NCBI GenBank assembly: GCA_000697665.1
Contig: KL197709.1
Span: 2,541,599 to 2,605,598 of the forward strand
Origin: Jaapia argillacea MUCL 33604
Lineage: Eukaryota > Basidiomycota > Agaricomycetes > Jaapiales > Jaapiaceae
Direction of reading: 5' to 3'
DNA length: 64,000 nt
Shown piece after piece: positions 47,456 through 59,695 of the stretch. Numbering within the stretch: the stretch's first letter is position 1; the number at the start of each line of letters is the position of its first letter. The notes beneath the pieces are model-generated. The model did no database searches. It was given only the letters and a program-made list of their open reading frames with translations, and was not told where the DNA came from. Position numbers and translations under genes: made by a program.

Positions 47456-47902
47456 CAATGGGACGTGTAGTCATCCTAATACGCAACAGAAAATCGGAAT
47501 TCAGTTCGCGTGCAATTTGGGAGGGGAGGGAGAACGTACCGCCAGGTGCACAAATACACCTTCGTGAGAGGACGAACTGGACGCTTATATGTACGCGTTC
47601 CAGCTCTGTTTGACAGAAGTTGGAGGTTAGGACACCCTTGCCACCTCGATTGATGGTGCCGGTACTTTGAATTTTTTGGATGAGGTCGGATCACGACGTC
47701 TCTCACGGGGTGTGATTGGCTACACATCTTTCAACACAAACCCTCACAACTATTGAGAGGTCGATTTTCCAAGGCGCGTAAGTGTGTGTAATGCATAGCA
47801 TGGGGGCAGTACAACAGTAAGGAGCATAAATGCGTAGGAGGTAAGGAATGGTACGGCAACAGTGACAAGAGCACGGAATCAAGACGGAAATGACGACCAC
47901 AC
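47456..47902. other. Intergenic region between PPR gene and uL3
   Basis: It lies between the PPR start and the uL3 stop. No gene is supported; the PPR promoter and the uL3 3' UTR are expected here. Confidence 0.5.
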
Positions 47903-49460
47903 TCAAACTCGGGGTTTGAGGGTACCCAAGAACGCCGCCTTCTCCTCGAATGTCTGGAATGCACCGTGCTGAAAAACGAAAACGAAAATCCCATGAGCCA
48001 CGAATTCACTATCACCAGGACGAAAGAAACGATGAGATGAACTTACACCAAACTTGGAAGAAGTATCGATAAACTTGAGTTGGACCTTCTCCAAATCCCT
48101 TCTCGAAGTATGTACCATGAGGGATTTACGAATGGTGATGATACGTTTCTTGGTACCGGGGATGGAACCTTTGAGCATGAGGAAGTCGTTCTTGACGATA
48201 CCGTAATGAGGGAAACCACCCATAGGTGTAATGGTTTTCTTGGTGATGTCGTGTTCGGTTGATGCGTTACCTTCGTCGACCCCGGAACCGATGCGGTAGA
48301 TCTTCTTGTTGAGTTCCGTGCGATGATGGTAACCGTCTATCGAGAACAAGCACGTTCGTTAGTTAGAGGACTATGGGTGAGAGAGAGGTGGGGGGGAGGG
48401 TACGCACTTTGACCGGCACGAGCGACGGAGTACATGACCTTTGAAGGATGCCAAGCACCAATACAAGCCACCTTCCTCAAACCCTTATGCGTCTTCCTCG
48501 GCAACTTCTTCGTTCCCCACCTATGAGTAACACCCTCAAACCCATGACCCTTGGTAACAGCAATGATATCAACATTCTCATCCTGCTCAAACACACTCCC
48601 AACCTCTACAGGTTTCTCAAACAACCCATGTGCAAACTCAACCTTATCAGCAATGCTCCCTCCATTAACCTGAATCTCCATCAAATGAGCTTTCTTTTGC
48701 GTCAACCCTGTCTTGCGGATTTGGGTGTGGGCGAGGATACGAACGACAGTGCAGTATTTACGAATACGTTCCAGTTCGCGGGAGACGGATTTGCCGTTAT
48801 CCTCGGAAGCTTTCTTGGCGTAACGAGTGAAAGCCTTCTTCTTGGAACGATACCAGTTTTTGTAGAAGCGGCGTTTGAGTTCGTCGGAGAGATGGGATGC
48901 CCAGACTGTGGTGAGAGTGCGGAGACCGCGGGGGGTTTCGACGTAGCCGACTACACCGACTACGATCAGGGGGGGTGTTTCGACGATTGTGACGGCTTCG
49001 ACGACTTCGCGCTTGTGCATCTCTGATGGAAATTGGGTTTTAGGTGGGTTTGGGAGGTAGGAAGTAGATTAAAAGACGTACTGGAGCCGGGGCGGTCGAG
49101 GTCACGGACGACGTGGGTCATACCAGCCTTGTAACCCATGACGGCAGTCAAATGGACGGGCTTCTTGGGGTCATCCTGGTAAACGAAAGAAAAAGTCAAT
49201 CGTCTCGTTCTCGCTTTGATTGGAAAGATTGTCGTTCGTACCTTGGGGAAAGCCTTGACCCTGCCACGGTGACGGGCGGCACGTTTCCTAGGCAGGAAAC
49301 CAAGGGAGCCGTGACGGGGGGCTTCGTACTATCCATGACAAACATATTTAGGCCTTGAAATTGGATGAAAATTTGAATGGTTGGTTGGATACACACCTTA
49401 CGATGACTACGGATAGCTCAGTATACATGTCTAAGGGTACGGTTGGGATACTCACCTCAT
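47903..49460 (-). CDS. RPL3: 60S ribosomal protein uL3
   Basis: Large-subunit protein near the peptidyl transferase centre. Exon 1 is ATGAG (49460-49456) and exon 2 is 10 nt (49406-49397); together they encode MSHRK, and exon 3 continues [20 protein letters not shown], the universal start. Then come [49 protein letters not shown], the conserved [31 protein letters not shown] and [20 protein letters not shown]. The last exon is [20 protein letters not shown] and a final Val. Both tiny exons are needed for the correct N-terminus. Confidence 0.97.
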
Positions 49461-50836
49461 TTTGCGGGGGTCTTGAGGAGGAGGTGGGCGTATCTTTCGC
49501 GTCGGGTTGGACAGTGTCCAAGTTGGGGGCGGTGGCTGAGAACTGTACAGTTGATTCCCACGCCTCATCGTCGTTTATGGGACCCTAACCCATCTCGCGC
49601 CTCTTTCGTTCCCTCATCCATGGGGTGTTGTATCTCTCTTGGATTTCGAGAGCACAATATCATAGCCTTCACGTCGCTGTCTTCCTTCGACGTCGTCCAC
49701 GTATGAGCCCGTGTATCTCGTAAGTCTTATCATTTTCGGACTCTGCGTTTCTTCTTCTCCATCCATACCCGGCATAGTTCCTTTCTACCAGCGCAATCCG
49801 GTTGGACGCGCATCTCCGTATTCTGCAGAAATCAAAACGGGATATCTTGAGCTCCCTTTCAAAAGTTTTTAGGACGTTTAATCTTGTTGTATGTATCTCA
49901 AGAGGGTGCAGCTCGCCAACTCGAACAGTATCTGCATTTGTGCGACACCCGATTACTGCGGAGCGAGTCTGGTGTGAGTGGCTCGCCATGGGGATCCGTT
50001 CGAAAGGAGGATAGTTCAGTTCCCAACACCTCGTTCCCCTGCTGCGCCTCGGGCTTCACACCCATACGATTCCCTTCACATCTAGAACCGTACTTAGTAC
50101 ACGTACGGTCTCGATATTGTCGTGCGATCGCCTTCAAATGCAGACACGGGGCCATCATAGCGCAGCAAAATGCTTCCGTGAGGCGACCAACTTGATCCGC
50201 CTTTCTCCAACCAAATTCCGATTCGTTCGCTCCTACAATCTCGTTGCGAGAAGCCGGGATGCCCTCGCCTCCCGGAGACACATGCCAACCTGTCAATTCC
50301 CTCGCTTCTCATCGATGTCGCGCCCACCGCAACTTTGTCATACTTTGACCTCTACAATACGTACAGATTCAATCATACGCTGATGTGATTCTGTGAAGGA
50401 ATCGAATGTCCGTGAAGCGACGTCTTGGAACATGATGCATCATGATCAGTTTGTCTTCGGGGAGGACATCAGAATGGGTGATAGAATCAATCACGATCAC
50501 TGGTAAAGTTTTTGAAGTGTGACATTGACATAAACAATGGAGAACATAGTATAGTATCCTCTCGTGAACCAGCGCCTCAGACGTATAGTTGCGGGGATAT
50601 TCTCGTCGGGCGGCACTCAGATGTTCTGTTATGTAGTACAAGGCAAGCCCGATGACATCACGCGAGTTCCCTAAAACGCGAGACGTCACACAGGTCGTCA
50701 CGACATGTGACACCGCCAAAGTCCTGGCCTGTTCGGTTGAATCGTGTCGCACCGTGGTCGCAAAGCCAGCGAAACCCCCTTCACCACCTCGACTTGTCTT
50801 TCTTTTTTGAATTACAAAGTCGACAAGTCCCTATCG
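49461..50836. other. 1.4-kb intergenic region between divergent uL3 and MRC1
   Basis: It should contain both promoters. I see overlapping open frames on both strands but none with a domain or convincing exon structure. Confidence 0.45.
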
Positions 50837-53800
50837 ATGGCTGTTCTCAAGGAACTCTCCATCGTACCTGATTCCACTATTTCTTCCTCCTCCCCTCCTC
50901 CACCATCATCATCCTACATGCCCACCACCAACATGCATATCACGACTCACGAAGACCAAGACCAAGACACAGAACCACTTATTCTACCCCCCATTACTAA
51001 ACGCGTTGTAAAAACATACGGGAAATCACGCGAAGCCAATACAGAGTTCGACCCAGACACTTCCTCAACCACATTAATCGAGGAACCTACTTCTTCTGCG
51101 CGTTCTGCAACCGGGTTCAAGTCCCGAAGGCGGTCATATTCGACCGCTCGGGGTGCGAGCCACGAGGGGGAGAGAGGAGATGAGATGGAGATGGAGGTGG
51201 ACGAGGTACCGGGTACACCATCAGATTCTGAGCAGGCTTTCGACGCGTCGCAGGAGACGAGGGTAGGAGATGACATGGAGGTTGAGAAGAAAGCCACCAC
51301 CATCGCCTCTGCATCCTCCCCGTCCGATGACGAAGATGAAGAAGAAGCACCATTCCAGTTCAGTTGGCAAAAAAAGCTGCAAAACTGGACGGCGGAGGAC
51401 GACGAGAGGTACAAACCGCGTGACGAGCCTGATGAACCTCCTTCACGATCACCCCTACACTCTCCCGCCCGTGCGCCATCTATCCACCTACCCAAAGACG
51501 CGTCTATCCCTTCCTCTCCTCCTGAATTACCACCAACAACTCAATCCCCACCGCGTACTCAACCAACTCCTTCCCAACCCGACGACTTTGGTTCCTCATT
51601 AACGGAACTACGTTCATCACCGATCCCACGGACCACAGACGCAGACACGTTTGACCTGATCTTAGCTGGTGAGAGGGACCCTTCACCCGCTCCGAGGAGA
51701 AGACAGGGTAAGAAACGTGTAGGTGTAGTGCACGATTCTGATTCCGAGGACGATGCTGGACGGGGATCCCCTGTTAATGCATCACGGAGTTCACCTGTAC
51801 ACGAGGCGGCGTCGGACGAGGAGATGGAAGCCGAACCATTTGTCTCTCGGCTGAGCAAGCCGAAGAGTAACGACGGTGAACAACCAAAGGATAAGGGCAA
51901 GAGCAAAGTTTCGCGTCGGACTGTTCCTCCATTACAGTTCAAAGCGGATGCGGATCTTAGTGGTAGTGGTAGTGGGACCTCAAAAGCCAAGAAACTCAAG
52001 GGGAAGATACGCGAGAAGGAGTCGGAGAAACGTACGAAAACCAAGGTCTGTCCCCTCACCCTCCGACCTCTTTCTTTTATTCAATGACGTTTGTATTCCG
52101 TTGTGTGGTACGGTGATGGTAGCCTCCAACGAAGAAGCAGAAAAATGAGTTGAGCTTGATGAAGGAACAGATGATAGCTGAGAAGGAAGTCCACGTCCCG
52201 AAAGCTGCGCCAACGAACAAGTATACTCTCACCTCCTTGTTGAAGGGCGTAAAGTGAGTTCTTTTCTCTCCTTTCTATGTTTCGCGTCCAAGCCTTTCTG
52301 TCCGACATTCCTACCAAATCGTGATTCCGAGAAGAACGAGAGCTAATGGATAACGCGTGCTTTGCCCTATTTGTAGAGAATCTGTCGTACCACCACAGAA
52401 GTCGGCTTCGTTTACGGTCCCACCTTCAGATGACCCCATCCAAGATTTCACTTCCCCGCCTAGACATGTCGATGCACGATCGTCTACGAAGGTTGAAGCA
52501 CGTATGGACGACGACATGGGTTTTGGAGCACCCATGGGTTTGGTCGCTCCCAGTTCCCCACCTGCATTCAAGTTGCCTGCGGTTAAGGATATGGGACAGG
52601 CCTCCGGGTCGAAGGAGCGAGCTACGACGTACAGGTCGGCTTCGGAGAGTGAAGGGGATGATGAGGAACTCCCTGATATCAGCGAAGTGCTGGAAGTTGA
52701 GAGTAGGAAGAAGGAGGAGGAGAGGAAGATAAGAGAGTTGAGGGAGATGAAGTTGAAGGTGTTGGAGAAGCAGCAGCAGCAGGCTGGTTCTTCTTCGCGC
52801 CTAACGAAACAACATGTCTGGGAGGATGACGACGACGACGACGACGATTTGGTTGTGGTGGATGAAGCGGGTGACGAGGAGGAGAAGAGGAAGGAGAGGG
52901 CGAAAGGGCTGAAGGTACCTGAGGGGAAGAAGAAGAAGAGGTATTCGTTCCCCACGGTTCCTGTTCATAAACAACGAACCAACGTCGAAGGACGGGATGG
53001 GGCTAGAGGCAAGGGGAAGGCAGTGGTTGAGAGTCAGGAGATGTTGACGAAGAGGTTGTTACAAGATCATGCGAGGAAGGCAGCGGAGGAGAAGAGGAAG
53101 AAAGAAGAAGATTGGGTTAGGAGGGGTGGGGTTGTTAAGGAGAATGGTGTGGGTGTGGGTGCGGGAGGGGGTTTAGAGGAGTGGGTGGAGAAAGGATTGG
53201 AGGTTGCTAGGAGAAGGGAGGAGGGGTTGGGTGAAGAGGACGGTGAGGGGAGTGGGAGTGATGGGGAATGGAGGCCTGAGGAGGGGAGTGGGGAGGAGGC
53301 TGAGGGAGAAGATGAGCGAGAGAAAGATAATGAAGATGTCTTGATGGGATCCCAAAGGACTGAAGAGGGTGGGGACGGCTTTGATGAGGATATGGGGATG
53401 GACATGGGTGCAGACACCCAGATCGACGAGAACGAGAATCATCAACCCAAAGCCCCTCGTCGTGTTGTTCGGCCCTTAACCATCGTCGACTCGGACGATG
53501 AACAAGATACCGAGAATAAGCACCCGACAGGTCGAGTCCTCGTCCCGGATACGTCATTCTCCCTACCTCAAGCTTCTCCACCCTTCCCCCACGACGACGA
53601 CGTCGATCACGAGGACCAAGACGAAGTTCAGATCCCTAGTCTGTTTGCTGGACACAGGAGTCGGGCGTCGTTATCCAGTTCATCCTTTGGTGAGGGAACG
53701 GATAATGAGACTGATAAAGAGAATGAGGGGAAGTGGATGTTTGATCGAAGCGAGGATAAAGAGAATAAAGTCGTTGTGAGACATGGTGTTGGGATCGGTG

Positions 53801-56166
53801 ATGGAGTGGGAGCGAGGCCTGCCATGCCGCCGAGACTGAGTTCGTTGCAGGGTTTGGAGGAAGGTGTGAAGAGGTGTTTGTCCATGGTGTTTGTTGACGA
53901 GGAAGAAGCGAATGGGGGTTTGAGGAAACCTTTCGGACAGATTCTGGAGGGAGGTGTGGGTGACGACGATGAGGATCCATTCGCGTTTAACGCCCCGCCC
54001 TTTGCTGTTCGGTCAACTCAAGCGAGTAGGCTGGGTTCCCCCATGGCCATCGGGTTTTCTTCTTCTCCCCGTGTATCTCGTGTGCCCCAGCCTTCGTTTG
54101 AAGCTTCCCCGCCCCCTTTGCAATTTGGTTTGAAAGGTGGCGACGACGTTGGGTTTTCACAGTTTACGGACGATGGTGAAGGTGTCGCGCCAGAGTTGGG
54201 GATTGACGGGGAAGATGAGAATGACGAGAATGCACCCAAGGCCGTTGCATTGCAGCCAGCGTTTTCACAGTTTTTCGAACCCAGTGCGAAACCTGTGGCG
54301 GGTCCGTCATGCCTCAGTCCTCTCCAAGCACGAGGGTCGGATCTGTTCTCTCAACAGGTGAGTGAACTCCCGTCTTTCCTTTTTTGGGTCTATCTGACGT
54401 CCATTCCGTGTAGCCTGGCGGAGGTTTGGACAGACTCAGAAAAGGATTTGAAGATGATGACATTCCTTTGACCCTGGACGTTCGGTTGCAGCCTGCATTG
54501 GAAGTCAGCGACAGTCGGAGGCGAGCTGCAGACGCCATCTTCGAGAAGGAGCAGGAGTTTGTATTGTTGGATGCTCAACGGAAACCGGAGAAGAAGAAGG
54601 AAGAGTTGTATGTCAATGAATATGGGTGAGTCTTGTCGCCGTGACACTGGTTTTTGGATTGTTCCAATGGTTGTGCTTGATTCAGGTTCTTGACTCAAAC
54701 CAGACCGGAGGCGTCCACTCCTCAAATTTATCGCGTTATATCTCCCTCCCAAACGACAACTCTTCTGAACACCCACTCCGTTCCTCGAAATTCTATCATT
54801 CATACACAATCCAGTTCGCGGAAGCCTCTTCGCACCTTATCCGAGACGGACGTTTTTGAGACAGACGATTCACAACCACGACGGCGCATACGGAAGCGAA
54901 GCGTGTCCCCTTTAGGTGACGATGGTGACTTGGGAGGTGGATATCGATCTAGTCCCTCACCCAGTCCAAGCAAACGACCTCGAGATGCATTTACCGCATT
55001 ACGGCGAGGAGCAGAACGTGTTAAATCAAAGAAGGAGAAACTTCAAAGGTCGGAATTTGTTGAAGCTGAAGCTGAAGAATCCGATGAAGATGCCATGTTT
55101 GGGTTTGGAGGGAAGAAGAAAAACAATGACGAGGAGAGCGGTGGGGAGGATGAGGACAAGGTTGTTGAAGGGCTCGTTGATGATGGGCAAGTGGAAGAAC
55201 GCGTGGATCTGGTCATGGAGAAAGTCAAGTGAGTGAATGTCCCGGTTGTCGAGGTTCCCGAACCTGATATTGCAACAGAGAGCATCAAGAGGAGGACGAC
55301 AAGGCGGTTGAGAAAGTACATATGGATGCTATCCAGGGGAAACTTCGGGTCAAACGACGTGATCGTGGCATTGGATTTGAAGACAGTGATTCCGACGACG
55401 AGCACGACAATCACAAAGTTAAGGTCGCCAAAAAGAGAAAGATTGAGGGTGACAATCTTGAGGCGCTAGGTACGCTCCTCCTGACTACCCTGCTCGTTTG
55501 CCTGTCTGACAACATGATCAGCTAAGAACGAGGAGACTCGTCCTTTCTACGAGGCATATCAGGCCGGGGACGATGATAACGAATTTGCTCATCTCCGGCA
55601 AGAAGATGTGGTCATGGAAAATAATGAAGATGAGGAGAGTGACCGTGAGGAGCCTGAGGTCATTAATGCCGCTGACCTGCAGCAGGAGCTTCGGGCAGCT
55701 GCTAAGAGCAACAAGGTAAGCTCCCGTGCACTCACAAGACTAGGTCTCATACTCATGGTTGTGAGTCCAGCTCCCGGATCATTTCGATCCGCACGACGTG
55801 AACTACGTGGACAGAGAGGATTCCGATGAAGATGATCACCGTGTCCGGTTGGTTGAGCGGAAGAAGAATCTTCCTCTACAACGGACGATGACCGACGACT
55901 TTGGGTCGGGTCCGAAGAAGATATCAGAGGAGGACGCCGTGCGGCTGACAGCCTGGGCCAAAACCCAGAAGTCGGGTATTCACGCTGGCGGCTCGCGGTC
56001 AGCTATGGGGGCAACCATCACCGGTTTCAACAAGGCGAAGAGAGGTGATGGCTCGCTCAGACCTGGTCAACGTGCTGCCAGTGGCCCGTCGCATCCACGA
56101 AAACCCATCAAATCACAGAGTATGCTATCGGTGGTTTCGGACAGACGGGATCGTTTTGACACGTAG
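50837..56166 (+). CDS. MRC1: Replication checkpoint mediator Mrc1/claspin
   Basis: Nuclear adaptor that travels with the replication fork and passes the ATR/Rad3 signal to Chk2/Cds1. The first ATG in the frame is at 50837 (MAVLKELSI). The protein is very large, acidic and disordered. Checkpoint-kinase type SQ/TQ sites are frequent (ESQEM, GSQRTEE, ADTQID, STQASR, FSQFTDD, FSQFFEP, FSQQVSE). A basic KAKKLKGKIREKESEKR helix joins KQKNELSLMKEQM across an intron near 52047-52130. The Mrc1-family domain lies near the C-terminus: ESDEDAMFGFGGKK, then KAVEKVHMDAIQGKLRVKRR, NAADLQQELRAAAKSNK, FDPHDVNYVDREDSDEDD and LQRTMTDDFGSGPKKIS. At least six introns interrupt the 3' half. Confidence 0.88.
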
Positions 56167-56286
56167 ATGGACCATTCCCGGATCCCCATGTTATGACCTC
56201 CTTGTATGGTGATCAGATTTGTAGCATCGTCTTGCATGTGTCACACTATTTTATGTTGTATGGGTATTAGCTTGTTATGGAGATCA

Positions 56287-56990
56287 TCAAACAACAACCA
56301 CAGTTCTACTGGGACGACCGTCAAATAAGTTTGGGTATAAATTATAAATGGCCGTGCGCGAGCTTCGTAAGAACCATGAAAAAGAAAAAGGATCCGTCCA
56401 GGGTGTGAGAGTCAATGGCTCTGCCTTCCGCGCGCCCTTCCCAGCCGCATCCAAGTCGTTTTCGGAGATCTTCCTGAACGTGCTGGAGAACTGCATCGCG
56501 AAGCTTGGCGGGTATAACTGACACTGACGGTTCGTCGCTTCCGAGTGTTGCATTGATTCATCTAAGGGGGCACGTTTAATAACTGTCGTGGCATGGAAAA
56601 GCAAGCAGTCTGACCTTGTGTCGAAGCATGATTAGTTTCGCCATGTTAACTGGGTCGCTCGTTTCGCGAAAAGGGTTTCCTAGCGACGACGCGTATTTAG
56701 TACTTTGTAACGAGGATGTTTGGGCGATAACTCACGAGATGAGACCCTCAGCATACCAGACTCGTGCCCGTCGAAATTCTCGTCCAAAGCCGTTATCGAA
56801 GCCCACACGGACGGAAAGAGTATACAGCAGAGGATGAAGGCCGAGATGAAGCTGAGGAGCAGCACCGATAACATCATGCTGGGTAGACCGTCTGGCCGAC
56901 TAGGGCGTGGAACCGCGAAACGGTCGTCAAAAACGACGAGGACAGCGTAGGCGGTCGCTGGGATGGATGGTGGCGCGATTATGTGGGTGT
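56287..56990 (-). CDS. Possible small membrane protein, structure uncertain
   Basis: The minus strand is open from about 56990 to 56770, beginning just after a cag acceptor-like site. It encodes TNTHIIAPPSIPATAYAVLV and then a strongly hydrophobic MMLSVLLLSFISAFILCCIL followed by FPSVWAS, a transmembrane or signal segment. Further open sequence lies at 56604-56287 (MQFSSTFRKISENDLDAAGK, PFSFSWFLRSSRTAIYN). The join between them is not established, and I recognise no family. It could instead be an extra 3' part of the upstream glycosidase, but that gene closes properly at 57330. Confidence 0.3.
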
Positions 56991-57329
56991 TGGTTCGCCT
57001 GTGTTCGCACCGAGAACATTATGGAACAAAACAGTTTACGTAACACGCTTATGAAACCTTCTATGAACGTGTTGCTGTCGTGGTGTCCGCAGTCCCCTCA
57101 GAAGAGCTCTGTAACTCGGAACAAACTCTGATACGTGGTTACACCCCCCGCGCAGCTCGTCAGCTGCTGCTACACGAGTCCAGGAGATCAAGAGGTCGGA
57201 GGGTACTGCAGGAGCTGCAAACGACCGAATCTGCCTCCATTGCGACAATCTCGGAATTGCATAACTTACAATCCATAAAGTCCATGCCTACAAGCGTTCG
57301 CGATGGTACAAGTGTATGATACAATACCT

Positions 57330-59347
57330 TTAAGTTCTGATTCTAAGCTGACATTTCAAGCCCCCTGGATTGGATTGACTGCTACCACTGGGTGTCGTGC
57401 CGGGAATGGTGGAGTTCCAACCACCAGCACTCGGTAACGCTGCGGGTATGATAGGGTCGGCATCCACCCCAGCAAGACCGACAAAGGGAATGGTGCTCAC
57501 TGATATAGTTCGCAAAGTCTCGCCAGGCGGTGTGCAGTAGAATGACAAAGGCTTGTCCTTCGGGGCTATGTGTGCCATTAGAGACGGGTGCATTGAAAAC
57601 ATACGGATCAACCGTATTCAGGAGCCACCCATCGGCGTCGAGACTGTTCTCGATTAGTTTCATGGCCCGGTTAGCATACCCAACGTAGTCCGTATTGTTA
57701 GTGAGACCAGCCATGCGGTAGGTGACCGAGGCAAGAAGAGCGGTTCCCGACGAATCAGCAAAGGAGGTAGGGTCGTCGATGGTGTTCAGTAGGGTCCCGT
57801 TATCTTGCTAGAGATGTGGCAAGGGAGGTCAAGGCGTCGATCGCAAGGAGCAGTCACTACTATCTCACCTGGTGGATCCATGTACCGTTGATTATCTCCT
57901 CAATCCACTTTGTCAGATTCCTTTGTTCATCCACAAGGCTGGACGCTTGACTAGAAAAATGAATGGTCTCTAGTACTCGTAGCATTCCAGCGGCGGCCCA
58001 ACCATTCCCTGTAAAGTTTCATCAAACATCAGCAGACGAGCGGGAATGAATTAAGGCACGAACCCGTCGCCCAATGGGTGTTATCTTGCCAGGTGCCAAG
58101 GACAACGTGTCTCCACAGTCCACCATCGTCCTTGAGGTAATTACGATAGAGCATGCATTGGGTGTAAGCTTCTTGAAGGAGGCTCAATTCTTGAGTGCCC
58201 CCAGCAAGGATGCCGTAGTATGCGATGAACGGAGGGGCCATATAGATGAAATCGGCCCTGAGAGATAACCTATCAGGGTGGAGGGATTCATATACACAAA
58301 AATAGACGACATGCCATAGTTGAACCTGGTCTGTCTGATGGGAGATAGCACCATCATTTGTGCGAGGCACGTCATTGAGAAGGAAGGTCAGTTCGTCCGT
58401 CGCAGCAGACGCGTAAGACAAGTCGGAGAGGTTTGTTCTAGTCCAATTGGCCAGCAGCACGGCCACGCCAAGGCCTACGAGAAAGAGTCGTTATCGTCGG
58501 TAACTTGCATCAGGTTGACGCTCGATCCTTACTGGCGGGATCTCCTGCAGCCACACCAGTACCCCCAACCAAAGGAAGAGTGCCCGCAGGTTTGGATTGG
58601 ACAGTTCTAGAGTGGTTCCAGCGCCGTCAGCCATGACGTCTGCCTCCTGTGGAGAAGGGGGGGAAGACCTACTCGTTTGCTATCGCCAAAACGTCAGTGG
58701 CATTTAAAGTGGCATTGAGATGGGTGGGCGGAGGAAATGCAGTTGGGCGAAATACAGATAGAGCAGGCCATGAAAGCTCTGTCAGGGCTTCGGCGGCGGT
58801 GCCTACCTCCCAGCTAGTACCGTTGGTGCCAGGTGAAGCAAAATTAGCTAAATTCACATACCTGGCCTGGGCAATTTCGAGCAGCCTGGCTCTGACGTTC
58901 GCGATGGTCACATTGTCAAACCCTGCCTGTATGGGCGGACTATACAACTCCCGAGCAGCTATTCAGGCATTCAGCAGCAGAGCAGGAGACACCATGATGG
59001 TGTAGTGAGGGACAAAGGATGTCTATCTTACCACTTGGTTGCCAATACTGATCGTCTATCGCCACGAGGGTTTCTGCTGGGCAGTTGGGCGGTGTACACC
59101 AAACGTCGTGATGGATATACGTCTCCCGTAGTACAAGATGCGTGTTGCCAGTGGATACATTCTGATAGCCCCAGGATTGCCGCGAAGTTTGATTCTTCCC
59201 GTCCAAATTCGTAGAGATCACGGCATAGATTAACATAGCGGCGTAGGGAGTGACATAGTTGATGATGAAGTCTTTGCAGTTGTATAGGATGGCGACCAGC
59301 GTCCAACCGCCATGGGCCAAAGTAGAGCGAAGAGTCGGAGGGTCCAT
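57330..59347 (-). CDS. Six-hairpin glycosidase-type hydrolase (GH88/GH105-like)
   Basis: Probable carbohydrate-active enzyme with an alpha/alpha-barrel fold. Exons 59347-59032, 58958-58673, 58606-58533, 58474-58315, 58257-58064, 58008-57869, 57807-57501 and 57439-57330 total 1587 nt, giving 528 residues. Family-like blocks are LYSPPIQAGFDNVTIANVRA, SWEVGTAAEALTELSWPALS, SLGVAVLLANWTR, RTNDGAISHQTDQVQLW, ADFIYMAPPFIAYYGILAGG, HWATGNGWAAAGMLRVLETI and SPEGQAFVILLHTAWRDF. The intron 58314-58258 has a GC donor. About 105 residues precede the first block, with a hydrophobic VTPYAAMLIYAVIST but no clear signal peptide. The C-terminus is Ser/Thr/Gly-rich. The exact substrate and GH family need a profile search. 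Confidence 0.72.
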
Positions 59348-59695
59348 GGGGAGGGCGGTAGATCTTCGACGCAGCTGTCAAACACGTTTATAGACCAAGG
59401 AGTTTAGAGTTCAAGTTCAGATCAATTTGTCGGAGCCGTTGCAGCATGGCCGCTGGGCGCCCGGGGATTGAACAAAGACAACCCCACTTGCATCGGAATG
59501 CCATCAGAAATGCGGTATCAGCGTCCTGTAAAATGAAGATATCTGATGTTACGGGTCCAGGCGCAACCGGTGGTAGGAGGTGGTGAGACAGTGTCACACC
59601 GTGACATGATGGTGGATGCCACGATCAATATACAACCAAACATCGTTCTTGTCCAACGCCACATACGACTGTCGGGGAACTTGCTACTGCTGGGC

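Noticed and set aside
46368-47486. 372-residue Arg/Ser-rich frame on the minus strand
   Set aside because: It is a shadow of the PPR gene in another frame, without any domain.
48448-49026. 192-residue plus-strand frame
   Set aside because: It is antisense to the highly conserved uL3 exon.
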